Shown here: piece by piece, positions 29,634-38,322 of the stretch
How positions within the stretch are numbered: position 1 is the first letter of the stretch
How the letters are laid out: each line of letters opens with the position of its first letter
From: Amycolatopsis camponoti
GTDB lineage: Bacteria; Actinomycetota; Actinomycetes; Mycobacteriales; Pseudonocardiaceae
Assembly: GCF_902497555.1 (NCBI RefSeq)
Contig: NZ_CABVGP010000001.1
Span: 62,001-126,000, forward strand
Length of the DNA: 64,000 nt
Direction of reading: 5' to 3'
Position numbers and translations under genes: made by a program
The notes under the pieces: model-generated
Told to the model about the DNA's origin: nothing
Databases searched by the model: none
Seen by the model: only the letters and a program-made list of their open reading frames with translations

Positions 29634-32426
29634 GTGGTCCTCGACTTCCGCGTGCTGGGTCCGGCCGAGGTCACGGCAGACGGCCACCCGGTGCCGCTCG
29701 GGGGCAGCCGGCCGTTGATCGTCCTGGCCGGGCTTTTGCTGCGCGCGAACCGGGTCGTGCCGGTCGACGAGCTCGGCCGCTGGCTCTGGAACGACGACCG
29801 CCGCCGCTCCAAGGGCGCGCTCCAGACGTACGTCCTGCGCCTGCGCCGCGCCCTCGGCGACCAGGTCTCGATCCGCACCGAGAGCGGCGGCTACCTGATC
29901 GAGCTCGACGACGACCTGCTGGACCTCTCGCGGTTTCGCGCCCTCGCCATCCGGGGGAAGGCCGCGATGGACCGCGGCGAAAGCCGGCGGGCGGCCGCGC
30001 ACTTCGCCGAAGCGCTCGGGCAATGGCGGGGCGCGGCGCTGCTGAACGTCGAGTCGGACGCGCTGCACCGCGACGAGGCCGGTCAGCTCGCCGAGGAACG
30101 GCTGCGCGTCCGCGAGCAGTGGGCGGACGCCCTGCTCGACGTCGGCGAGTACGGCACCGTGATCCCCGAGCTGACCCGGTTGACCAGGGAAAACCCGCTG
30201 CGGGAGCGGCTGCACGAGCAGCTGATGGTCGCGCTCTACCGGTCGGGCCGGCAGGCCGAGGCGCTCGACGTCCACCGCCGGATCAGCAGCGTGCTGGCCG
30301 AGGAGCTGGGCCTCGACCCCGGGCCGTCGCTGCAGCGCACCCGCCAGGCGATCCTCACCGGCAGCGAGGGCGCCGACCCCGCCCGGCTGGCGCGCTACCG
30401 GCTCGGCGCCGAACCGCAGGTGCCGCACCAGCTGCCCGCCGACCTGCGGGCCTTCTCCGGGCGGGAGTGCGACCTCAAGGCGTTGCACGCGCTGCTGCCG
30501 GAAGCGATCGACGCCGGCACGTCGACGCCGATCGCGTCCGTCGAGGGCATGGGCGGCATCGGCAAGACGACGTTGGCCGTGCACTTCGCGCACGAGATCG
30601 CCCACCGGTTCCCCGGCGGGCAGGTCTACCTCAACCTGCGCGGCTACGGGCCGGGCGAGCCGGTCGAGCCGTCGGCGGCGCTGGAGGCGATGCTCACGGC
30701 GCTGGGCGTGCCGTGCGAGGCGATCCCGGCCGACCTCGACGGCCGTGCGGCCAGCTGGCGGACGCACAGCGCCGGCCGGCGGCTGCTCGTCGTGCTCGAC
30801 AACGCCAACCGCACCGAGCAGGTGCGCCCGCTGCTGCCCGGGCCGGGCTGCCTGGTCGTGATCACGAGCCGCTGGCAGCTGCGCGCACTGGTCGCGACGC
30901 ACGGCGCGCGGCGGATCGCGCTGGAGGAGCTGGGCGAGGAGGACGCCGTCGAGCTGCTCGCGTCGACCATCGGCTTCGACCGGGTGGCGCGGGATTCCGC
31001 GGCGACCGAGCGGTTCGTCCGCTACTGCGGCGGGCTGCCGCTGGCGATCCGGATCCTCGCCGTGCGGGCGGCGCAGTTCCCCGACCTGCCGCTCGACGAG
31101 TTCGTCGACTCGCTCGAAGCCGACCTGCTCGGCTCGTTCGACCTCGCCGACGGTGAGGGGACGAACATCCGCTCGGTGTTTTCGTACTCCTACCAGGCAC
31201 TGGAACCGCCGACGGCGCGGTTGCTGCGGCTGCTCGGGCTGCCCACCGGCGTCGACTTCACCGCGCCGGTGGCGGCCGCGGTCGCCGGGCTGGACGTGTC
31301 GGCGACGCGGCCGATGCTGGAAACCCTGGCCGCCGCGCACCTGCTCGCCCAGCCGCGGCCGGGTCGCTACCAGTTCCACGACCTCATCCGGGCATACGCC
31401 GGCGAAGTCGCTTCGCAGGTCGACACGCCTTCGCAGCGCGACGCCGCCCTGGATCGGCTGCTGGACTGGTACCTGGCGTCGGCGCTGAACGCGTCACGGC
31501 GGATGCGGCCGGAGCGCTACTACCGGCTACTGGACCTCGACGACCTGGACGGCGGCCAGACGTTCACGGCGTACCACGACGCGTTGGACTGGTTCGGCGA
31601 GGAAGCCGGCAACCTGATCGCCGCGGTCCACCTGGCGCGGCACCGCCGCGACGACGTCTGCTGGAAGCTGGCTTGGCTGCTGCAAAGCCACTTCGCGACG
31701 CGCTCGCGGCTCGACGAGTGGCGCTCGGTGTTCGCGGTGGCGCTCGAAGCCGCGCGGGCCGGCGGTCACCGGCCGGGCGAGGCGGGCATCCTGAGCGGGC
31801 TCGGCGTCGTCAACGGCGTCGCGCGGAAGTACGACGAGTCGCGGCGGTTCCTGGAGCAGGTGCTGGCGATCCAGCGCGAGCTCGGCGCGCGGGAGGGCGA
31901 GGCGCGGGCGCAGTACAACCTGGCGATGGCGGCGCACAACCTCGACGACTACGCCGGGGCGTACGAGCACGGCATGCAGGCGCTGGAGATCGTCCGCGAG
32001 CTGGGACTGGGGGCGTTCGAGGCGAGCGTGCTGCGGGCGTTGGGCGACATCTGCACGTCGATGGGCGACCACGACCAGGCGCTCCGGCTGGCCGATGCGG
32101 CGCTGGCGGTGCTCGGCCCGGACGGTGAGCCGGTGGACCGGAGGTTCACCCTGCACACGCGCGGGCTGGCGCTGGTCGGGCTGGGCCGGGTGGACGAGGG
32201 CATCGCTTGCATCCGCGACTCGGTCGCGATGTTCTTCGAGATGGGCGAGCAGTACGAGGCGGCGGACGTGCTGGCCCAGCTGGGGACGATCCACCTGCGC
32301 ACCGGCGACCGGGCGGTGGCGCGGGAGTGCTGGGTCCGCTCGGTGCGGCTGCTGACGGAGCTGGGGCACCCGGACGCCGACGACGTGCGCGCGAAGCTGG
32401 CGGCTCTGGTGGGCACCGGGAGCTGA
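29634..32426 (+). CDS. SARP-type regulator with NB-ARC and TPR domains (1)
   Basis: A 930-residue AfsR-like regulator. An OmpR-type DNA-binding domain (LGPAEVTADGHPVPLGG, residues 5-95) is followed by a BTAD domain (to about 245), an NB-ARC ATPase with Walker A GMGGIGKTT near residue 305 and RRLLVVLDNA as Walker B, and C-terminal TPRs (about 690-920). GTG start at 29634. Such proteins sense nucleotide or protein signals and activate secondary-metabolite or secretion genes. No biosynthetic cluster is next to it; menC is divergent. Confidence 0.9.
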   Translation: MVLDFRVLGPAEVTADGHPVPLGGSRPLIVLAGLLLRANRVVPVDELGRWLWNDDRRRSKGALQTYVLRLRRALGDQVSIRTESGGYLIELDDDLLDLSRFRALAIRGKAAMDRGESRRAAAHFAEALGQWRGAALLNVESDALHRDEAGQLAEERLRVREQWADALLDVGEYGTVIPELTRLTRENPLRERLHEQLMVALYRSGRQAEALDVHRRISSVLAEELGLDPGPSLQRTRQAILTGSEGADPARLARYRLGAEPQVPHQLPADLRAFSGRECDLKALHALLPEAIDAGTSTPIASVEGMGGIGKTTLAVHFAHEIAHRFPGGQVYLNLRGYGPGEPVEPSAALEAMLTALGVPCEAIPADLDGRAASWRTHSAGRRLLVVLDNANRTEQVRPLLPGPGCLVVITSRWQLRALVATHGARRIALEELGEEDAVELLASTIGFDRVARDSAATERFVRYCGGLPLAIRILAVRAAQFPDLPLDEFVDSLEADLLGSFDLADGEGTNIRSVFSYSYQALEPPTARLLRLLGLPTGVDFTAPVAAAVAGLDVSATRPMLETLAAAHLLAQPRPGRYQFHDLIRAYAGEVASQVDTPSQRDAALDRLLDWYLASALNASRRMRPERYYRLLDLDDLDGGQTFTAYHDALDWFGEEAGNLIAAVHLARHRRDDVCWKLAWLLQSHFATRSRLDEWRSVFAVALEAARAGGHRPGEAGILSGLGVVNGVARKYDESRRFLEQVLAIQRELGAREGEARAQYNLAMAAHNLDDYAGAYEHGMQALEIVRELGLGAFEASVLRALGDICTSMGDHDQALRLADAALAVLGPDGEPVDRRFTLHTRGLALVGLGRVDEGIACIRDSVAMFFEMGEQYEAADVLAQLGTIHLRTGDRAVARECWVRSVRLLTELGHPDADDVRAKLAALVGTGS

Positions 32427-32528
32427 CGGGGTGCGCGTGGCGGACCGCCCGCGTGCCGACCCCCAGTGACAGCACGCAAGCCGGTCCGGCCCGCCTGTCC
32501 ACTCAAGCCGATGGCGCTCACTGTCCAC

Positions 32529-33419
32529 TCACTGTCCTGTTCGCGTCACTGTCTTGCTCGCGGGGTCTTGCTCGCGGGGTCTTGTTCGCGGGGTGACGCC
32601 GAGCAGGTCGGCCAGGGTCTCGGCGTTGCGTGGGGCCTCGACCTTCACGTCGTTGTCGAAGTAGACGAAGACGTCGCGCTTGCCGTCGTCGTGCCAGGTG
32701 CGGATCTTGTCGGCCCAGTCGCGCAGGGCGCGGTCCGAGTAGCCGCTGACGTACAGCTCCTCGTCGCCGTGGAGGCGGAGGTAGGCGAAGTCCGCGGTCT
32801 GGTCCTCGAGGAACGGCCACTTGCCCGCGGTGTCGGCGACGACCAGGGCGATGCCGTGCTTTCGGAGGAGTTCCTTCGCCGCGGGCTCGGCGAAGCTCGG
32901 GTGCCGGACTTCGAGTGCGTGTCGCAGCGGTTTTCGCGGCCCGGCTTCCAGGTAAGGGGTTCCTTTCAGCTTGTCGTCGTGCTTCGTCGCCAGCTCGGCG
33001 GCGTCGGTCGTCGTGCGGGGCAGGAGGGCGAAGAAGTTCGCGAGGCGGTCGGGGTCGAACGTCAGTCTCGGGGGTAGCTGCCAGAGGAACGGGCCCAGTT
33101 TCGCGCCCAGGGCGAGGACTCCGGAGGCGTAGAAGTTCGCCAGTGCCGTTTCGACGTCGCGGAGTTGCTTCATGTGCGTGATGAAGCGGCCGCCCTTCAC
33201 CGCGAAGAGGAAGTCGGACGGGGTTTCGTCGAACCACGCGCGGTAGCGCTCGGGGCGCTGCAGTGAGTAGAAGGAGCCGTTGATCTCGACCGTGTTCATG
33301 CGGCGGGACAGGTATTCGAGCTCACGTCGCTGGGCCAGACCCGGTGGGTAGAACACTCCGCGCCAGGGTGGGTAGCGCCAGCCTGACGTGCCTGTGCGGA
33401 TTTCGGCGATTTTCCTCAC
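32529..33419 (-). CDS. DUF72 domain protein
   Basis: A 296-residue TIM-barrel protein of the DUF72/YecE family: RTGTSGWRYPPWRGVFYP, MNTVEINGSFY, FLFAVKGGRFITHMK, ALEVRHPSF and YLRLHGDEELY are its conserved blocks. The molecular role is unknown. GTG at 33419 is chosen to begin at the family's normal N-terminus; the frame is open to 33788 but that part is repeat-derived. The C-terminal tail is encoded by three 14-bp tandem repeats, so copy number would shift the frame. Confidence 0.87.
   Translation of the reverse strand: MRKIAEIRTGTSGWRYPPWRGVFYPPGLAQRRELEYLSRRMNTVEINGSFYSLQRPERYRAWFDETPSDFLFAVKGGRFITHMKQLRDVETALANFYASGVLALGAKLGPFLWQLPPRLTFDPDRLANFFALLPRTTTDAAELATKHDDKLKGTPYLEAGPRKPLRHALEVRHPSFAEPAAKELLRKHGIALVVADTAGKWPFLEDQTADFAYLRLHGDEELYVSGYSDRALRDWADKIRTWHDDGKRDVFVYFDNDVKVEAPRNAETLADLLGVTPRTRPREQDPASKTVTRTGQ
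32551..32592. repeat. Three tandem 14-bp repeats in the DUF72 3' end
   Basis: GTCTTGCTCGCGGG twice and GTCTTGTTCGCGGG once, head to tail, inside the last codons of the DUF72 gene. Because 14 is not a multiple of three, each copy is read in a different frame and any gain or loss would change the tail. Confidence 0.9.
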
Positions 33420-33584
33420 CGCCTTTCCGCGGGGGGTGGTTCCCGGTCGGTGGTGGTTCCAAACTCTGCGGATCTTGGACGGGTGGACCGTGGGGTGGGA
33501 CAGGTGACCTGATTTTGCGGACGGTCGTCTTGTGGGGCCTTTTCGTCGTTTGCTCATCGGGGGCCTGGGTTCTGCTGTAGGTGG

Positions 33585-33692
33585 AAGGCTGTTCTCGCCG
33601 GACGGGTGGGCTCTGGGTGAAAGGCTGTTCTCGTCGGTCGGGCAGGCTCTGGGTGAAAGGCTGTCCTCGCCGGACGGGCAGGCTCTGGGATG
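33585..33692. repeat. Three tandem 36-bp repeats upstream of the DUF72 gene
   Basis: AAGGCTGTTCTCG recurs at 33585, 33621 and 33657; each unit continues with a CGG-GCAGGCTCTGGG-like half. Units are 36 bp (12 codons), so the DUF72 frame stays open through them, but no family similarity exists there. The stretch 33420-34122 otherwise holds no supported gene. Confidence 0.85.
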
Positions 33693-33741
33693 GCCTTGGG
33701 GGCTGCTGTCGGCTCGGCTTGCGTTGGGGGGCGCTGGGGGG

Positions 33742-33867
33742 CATCCCGTCGCCTGATCGAGGCCTATCACTTTGAGCCAGGCCCGCAAGCTTGCGCTTTC
33801 TTCTGGGCTTGGGCTGGTGGTTGCGGGCCTGGCTCAAAGTGATTTGACGGCCTCAGGCGACGGGATG
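33742..33867. repeat. 126-nt interrupted inverted repeat
   Basis: Outer arms CATCCCGTCGCCTGA (33742 and complement ending 33867) match over 15 bp; inner arms, starting ATCACTTTGAGCCAGG, match over 23 bp; 8-9 unpaired bases separate them and a loop of about 32 nt closes the hairpin. It lies in the gene-free stretch between the DUF72 and DUF4253 genes and could be a remnant mobile palindrome or a large terminator. Confidence 0.85.
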
Positions 33868-34030
33868 ACCTCCCAGCTCTCCTTTCGGGCACCGCGGCCT
33901 GCGGCCGCGCCGCGCGGCCGGCCTCGGCCTTCGGCCATCGGGCCTCATTCCGCGGCCGGCCTCGGATCTCGCCTCTCATGCCGTGGCTGGCCTCGGCCCC
34001 GCGCCTGTCTCGGATCTCGCTCCTCATTCC

Positions 34031-34135
34031 GCGCCTCATGTCGCGGCGGTCTCGGCCCCGCGCCTCGTGCCGCGCCAGCCTCGGCCCCCGCGCCTCATGT
34101 CGCGGCGGCCTCGGCCCGCGCCTCATGCCCAGGAG
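34031..34135. repeat. Degenerate 28-30-bp tandem repeats at the DUF4253 3' end
   Basis: GCGCCTCATGTCGCGG-like units begin at 34031, 34060, 34090 and 34118, spaced 29, 30 and 28 bp. The last one contains the DUF4253 stop codon. Weaker related copies run back to about 33900. This looks like expansion of the gene's 3' end into the flank. Confidence 0.75.
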
Positions 34136-34884
34136 AACCGCCATACCCTCGACTGCACCAACCCCGAGGCGTACTCCCTCAGGTTCCCCGGCTGGCCTGC
34201 GAATGTCGGCAGGCTGAACGCCCGGTGCTCCGCTGCCACCGTCAATGCCCTCGCCTGGTTCCTCGGGGGTGCTGACACCGACAGCTCCAGCGTGTCGAAC
34301 CCCAGCACCACCAGCGTTGCCCCGAAACGGTCCTCCCAGCTGCGCAGCACCGCCGACAGCTCGGCCACCTGGTCCGTGCACTTGATCATGCCCGTCCAGC
34401 CCAGCAGGGCCGGGATGTCCGCCGGGCGCTCGGTCTGGACCAGGCCCAGCCGGTGCGGGGCGCGCGCGGACAGGATTGAGCCCGTGTTGCCCGCCTCGGC
34501 CAAGGGGTCGGACCTGCGGGGGCTGCGCTTGGCCAGGCCCGGGAACCTCGGGCCGAACGGGCGCAGGCACGCGCCGTCGCAGCAGGAACTGTCCCACCAG
34601 CGGGCCAATGCTCCCGCCGCGTCTGCCGAGGCCACTCGGTGGCCTGCTGGGGCCAGGCGGCCTCGGTCGTCGATCCAGTCCTCGCCGTTCGCCGCGAAAC
34701 GCTGGTCGTGGGGGATCAGCACCGGCCACAGCCCGGACCGCTCGAACTCGGCCACGCAGCCCAGGTAACGCTCGGGCCGGGTCAGTGGCAGGTCCGACAC
34801 CCACAGCCTGCCGTGCCACGACCCCGGTGGCAGGGTCTGGACCGGTGGTGCGGGCGTACCGGGGCGGAGCGGTGCGATCGTCAT
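34123..34884 (-). CDS. DUF4253 domain protein, probably SOS-inducible
   Basis: A 253-residue protein. The C-terminal half SWEDRFGATLVVLGFDTLELSV then AAEHRAFSLP and REYASGLVQSRVW is the DUF4253 domain, of unknown function. The N-terminal half (LTRPERYLGCVAEFERSGLWPVL) is typical of the actinobacterial members, which often lie beside regulatory or stress genes. The start ATG at 34884 has GAGGGGAC upstream, and two LexA-like boxes lie 10 and 36 nt upstream. The 3' end borders a degenerate repeat region. Confidence 0.82.
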   Translation of the reverse strand: MTIAPLRPGTPAPPVQTLPPGSWHGRLWVSDLPLTRPERYLGCVAEFERSGLWPVLIPHDQRFAANGEDWIDDRGRLAPAGHRVASADAAGALARWWDSSCCDGACLRPFGPRFPGLAKRSPRRSDPLAEAGNTGSILSARAPHRLGLVQTERPADIPALLGWTGMIKCTDQVAELSAVLRSWEDRFGATLVVLGFDTLELSVSAPPRNQARALTVAAEHRAFSLPTFAGQPGNLREYASGLVQSRVWRFSWA

Positions 34885-34893
34885 GACGTCCCC

Positions 34894-34909
34894 TCGAACT
34901 TGTGTTCGG
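34894..34909. promoter_or_regulatory. LexA-like SOS box 1
   Basis: TCGAACTTGTGTTCGG fits the actinobacterial/Gram-positive SOS box CGAAC-N4-GTTCG exactly in its core. It overlaps the leader immediately before the DUF4253 ribosome site (minus strand). Confidence 0.7.
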
Positions 34910-34919
34910 ATGGTGCATG

Positions 34920-34935
34920 TCGAACAGTAGTTCGA
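34920..34935. promoter_or_regulatory. LexA-like SOS box 2
   Basis: TCGAACAGTAGTTCGA is a perfect 6-4-6 palindrome matching the consensus TCGAAC-N4-GTTCGA, 26 bp upstream of box 1. A minus-strand TTGTCG (about 34948) could be the -35 of a promoter covered by this box. Confidence 0.78.
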
Positions 34936-35174
34936 GGGTCCGACAATTTCCAGCGATCTGGCCGCTCATCCGTTCGAGTGAATCCGCAAATCTGCAGGTC
35001 AGAGCGTTGCTGATACTGATGTGACACGAGGTGTTGCTGAGACACGCCACTGCGCCGAAGGGGTGGCCGGACGCCAGGAGACGAACACGACAGACCGGTC
35101 ACCGGTGCGGATCTTGCCTGGGCCGTGATCGATTGCCAGGCTCGTCCAGGACGACGGTCCATCGGAGAGGGTGC

Positions 35175-38100
35175 ATGGAGTTCCACGTGCTGGGGCAGGT
35201 CGAGGTGGCGGTCGACGGCCGCGTGATCGGCCTCGGCGGCCCGAAGCCGCGCACGCTCCTCGCGCTGCTCGCCGTGAACGCGGGGCACGTCGTCCCGCTG
35301 GAGCAGGTGATCGACGCGATCTGGGGCGAGGACCCGCCGGACCAGGCGCGCGCCGCCGTCTACACCTACGTCTCGGCCCTGCGGCGGGCACTGGCGGGCG
35401 GTGGTGACCCCGACGTGCTCGCGCGCAGCGGGGGCGGCTACCGGCTGGCCGTCGACCAGGTCGACCTGCACGTCTTCACCCGGGACCTGTCGGCGGGCCG
35501 TCGCGCGCGGGCCGCCGGTGAACCCGGCCGCGCCAGTGCCCTCATCCGGGACGCTCTTGCGGCGTGGCGGGGGACCGCGCTGGGCGGCACGCAGGGCCGG
35601 TGGGCGGAGAACGAACGGGCCCGGCTGGAGGAACTGCGGGTCGCGGCCCTGGAGGACCGCGTCGACGTCGAACTCGAGACCGGCGAAGGGGAGCCGCTGG
35701 TCCCGGAACTGACCTCCGCCGTCGCCGCGCACCCGCTGCGGGAACGGCTGCGCGCCCAGCTCATGCTCGCGCTGCACCAGAGCGGCCGCCGGGGTGACGC
35801 GCTCGCCTGCTACCAGGATGGCCGCCAGACGCTCCTCGGCGAGCTGGGGCTGGAACCCGGCCCCGTGCTGCAGGCCGCCCACGAACGCGTCCTGCGCGAC
35901 GAGCACGACCCGCCCGCCGGCCGGCCGCGCCCCGAGGGCCGCCGGGTCCCGAGTCAGCTCCCGTTCGACATCGCCGACTTCACCGGACGGGCGCGCGAAG
36001 TCGCGGAGCTGACCCGGAAACTGTCCGAGGCGGCCGCCGGGTCGCGGTTGTGCGCCGTCTACGGCAAGCCCGGCTCGGGCAAGAGCACCGTCGCCGCGCA
36101 CGTCGCGCACCGCGTGCGCGAGCACTTCCCCGACGGCCAGCTCTACGCGTCGCTGCGCGGCGTGCAGGTCGTCCGCGCCGACCCGGCCGAAGTGCTGGCC
36201 GGGTTCCTGCGCGCGCTCGGCGTGCCGGACCAGGACGTCCCGGCGCGGCTGGAGGAACGCGCCCAGCTCTACCGCACGATGCTCGCCGACCGGCGCATCC
36301 TCGTCGTGCTCGACGACGCTTCCGACGAACGCCAGGTCCGTCCCCTGCTGCCCGGCGGCCACACCTGTGCCGCACTGGTGACCAGCCGCGAACGCCTCGG
36401 CGCGGTCGGCGGCGCCACCCACCTGCACCTGCCCGTGCTGGACGAGCCGGAAGCGCTGGAACTGCTGAGCCGGGTCGTCGGCGGCACCCGGGTGGCCGAG
36501 CAGCCCGAAGCCGCCCGTGAGCTGGTGCGCCTGTGCGGCAACCTGCCGCTCGCCGTGCGCATCGCCGGCGCCCGGCTCGCCGCGCGGCCGCAGTGGAAGG
36601 TCGGCAAGCTCACCGAACGTCTCCGCGGCCAGCACCGGATCCTGCAGGAGCTGACTCTTGGCGATCTGGAGGTGCGCGGCAGCCTCTTCCTCAGCTACGA
36701 CGGCCTGGACGAGCGGGAGCGCACCGCATTGCGCAGGCTCGGCCTGCTCGACGTGTCCTCGTTCGGCGCGTGGGTCGCGGCGCCGCTCCTCGGCTGCGAT
36801 GGCCATGAGGCGGAGAAGGTCGTCGAGCGGCTCGTCGACGCCCAGCTGCTCGACGTGTCCACAGTGGACGACGGCGGCGCGGTGCGCTACCAGATCCACG
36901 ATCTGACGCGCGCTTTCGCCCGCGAACGCGGGGAGGCGGAAGAGACCGCGGACGACGTCAAGGCGGTGACCGCCAGGGCCGCCGAGTGCTGGCTGGAGCT
37001 GGTCGAGCTCGCGGGCCGGCAGGCGCCGCACGTTCCCGCCGAGACGGGCGCGCTGGTCCGGTACCTCGACCCGGCCCGGATCGACGAGATCCTCACCGAT
37101 CCCGACGCGTGGTTCGACGCCGAGCAGACCGGCCTCGTCGGCGTGGTCGAGCGGGTCAGCGGGCTGGACCTCACCGACGTCGCCACCCGGCTGGCCGCGG
37201 CGTTGTGCTCGTCGGTGTTCGCCGTGCGCAACCTGTTCGGCCAGTGGTGGCGCACGCACAACGCGGCTCTCGCGGCCGCGCGCCGGACCGGTGACCGGAC
37301 CGGGGAGGCGAGGCTGCTCTCGGGCCTGGGCTGGCTGCGCTACGAGCAGGACCGCTTCGACGAGTCGATCGCCTACCACGAGCAGGCCCTCGCCGCCTAC
37401 GAGCTCGGTGGCGACCGGCACGGGCAGGCCATGAGCCGCCTCGACCTCAGCACCGTGCAGTGCGAGTACGGCCAGTTCGCCCAGGCGCGGCAGTCCCTCG
37501 ACCTCGCGCTTCCCGAACTGCGCGAGCTGGGTGAGGAGCAGGCGGTCGTCCAGGCGCTGCACGGGCTCGGCCGCGTCCTCACCGAACAGGGCGAGCTGGA
37601 CGGCGCTCTGGTCGCCGTCGAGCTCGCGGCGGCGGGATACGCGAAGACGGGCGACGCGACCAGCCGGGCGGTCGCCCTGCGCTCGGTGAGCCTCGTGCAC
37701 CGCGCCGCCGGACGGCTCGGCGAAGCGGCCCGTTACGGCCAGGAGGCGGTGGACCTGCTGCGCGACGTCGGTGACCCGCTGATGTCCGCCTACGCCGTGC
37801 AGGCGCTCGCCAAGGTCCGCGTCCGCCAAGGTCGCGGTGAGGAGGTGCGCGACGCCATGCGCGCGTGCCTGGCGACGTGCCACGAGATGCAGGACGGCTT
37901 CGGCCAGGGCCTGATGCTGCGCACCCTCGGCGAACTGGAGCTCGCCGCCGGACGGTTCCCCGAGGCGCGCGCCCACCTCGAGCGGTCGGTCCAGTGGTGG
38001 GACGCGCTCGTGCTGCCGGTCTGGCGGGCGCGCACCCTGCGCGATCTCGCCACGACGCTCGACGCCCTCGGCGAGACGGCGGGCGCCGAAGCGGCGTGGG

Positions 38101-38192
38101 TGGAAGCCGAGGGCCTCTTCCGCCTGCACGGCAGCCGCGAGGCGCGGGAGCCACGACGTCTCGCCGACGCGGTCCGTCCGGTCGGCAGCTGA
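35175..38192 (+). CDS. SARP-type regulator with NB-ARC and TPR domains (2)
   Basis: A 1005-residue AfsR-like regulator: DNA-binding domain (EFHVLGQVEVAVDGRVIGLG, residues 2-90), BTAD (to about 250), NB-ARC with Walker A GKPGSGKST near residue 297 and RRILVVLDDA, and a long TPR tail from about 690. ATG at 35175 has GGAGAGG upstream; a longer start at 35031 is disfavoured. The next two genes, 130 nt downstream on the same strand, encode secreted hydrolases with a shared module and are plausible targets or co-regulated partners. Confidence 0.9.
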   Translation: MEFHVLGQVEVAVDGRVIGLGGPKPRTLLALLAVNAGHVVPLEQVIDAIWGEDPPDQARAAVYTYVSALRRALAGGGDPDVLARSGGGYRLAVDQVDLHVFTRDLSAGRRARAAGEPGRASALIRDALAAWRGTALGGTQGRWAENERARLEELRVAALEDRVDVELETGEGEPLVPELTSAVAAHPLRERLRAQLMLALHQSGRRGDALACYQDGRQTLLGELGLEPGPVLQAAHERVLRDEHDPPAGRPRPEGRRVPSQLPFDIADFTGRAREVAELTRKLSEAAAGSRLCAVYGKPGSGKSTVAAHVAHRVREHFPDGQLYASLRGVQVVRADPAEVLAGFLRALGVPDQDVPARLEERAQLYRTMLADRRILVVLDDASDERQVRPLLPGGHTCAALVTSRERLGAVGGATHLHLPVLDEPEALELLSRVVGGTRVAEQPEAARELVRLCGNLPLAVRIAGARLAARPQWKVGKLTERLRGQHRILQELTLGDLEVRGSLFLSYDGLDERERTALRRLGLLDVSSFGAWVAAPLLGCDGHEAEKVVERLVDAQLLDVSTVDDGGAVRYQIHDLTRAFARERGEAEETADDVKAVTARAAECWLELVELAGRQAPHVPAETGALVRYLDPARIDEILTDPDAWFDAEQTGLVGVVERVSGLDLTDVATRLAAALCSSVFAVRNLFGQWWRTHNAALAAARRTGDRTGEARLLSGLGWLRYEQDRFDESIAYHEQALAAYELGGDRHGQAMSRLDLSTVQCEYGQFAQARQSLDLALPELRELGEEQAVVQALHGLGRVLTEQGELDGALVAVELAAAGYAKTGDATSRAVALRSVSLVHRAAGRLGEAARYGQEAVDLLRDVGDPLMSAYAVQALAKVRVRQGRGEEVRDAMRACLATCHEMQDGFGQGLMLRTLGELELAAGRFPEARAHLERSVQWWDALVLPVWRARTLRDLATTLDALGETAGAEAAWVEAEGLFRLHGSREAREPRRLADAVRPVGS

Positions 38193-38322
38193 AGAACGGC
38201 TTTCAGGTTTCTTTGACCCCGCCGGGAGAGGCTCTTCCCGTCCCGAAGGAGAACAGGGGGCGGTGCGCGGCACCGCACTCGGGACGGTGCGGATCTTTCC
38301 CACGGTGAAGAAGGGATCAACC

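Noticed and set aside
33420..33788. N-terminal extension of the DUF72 protein
   Set aside because: The frame is open but made of the 36-bp repeats and low-complexity sequence; the family's N-terminus matches the GTG at 33419.
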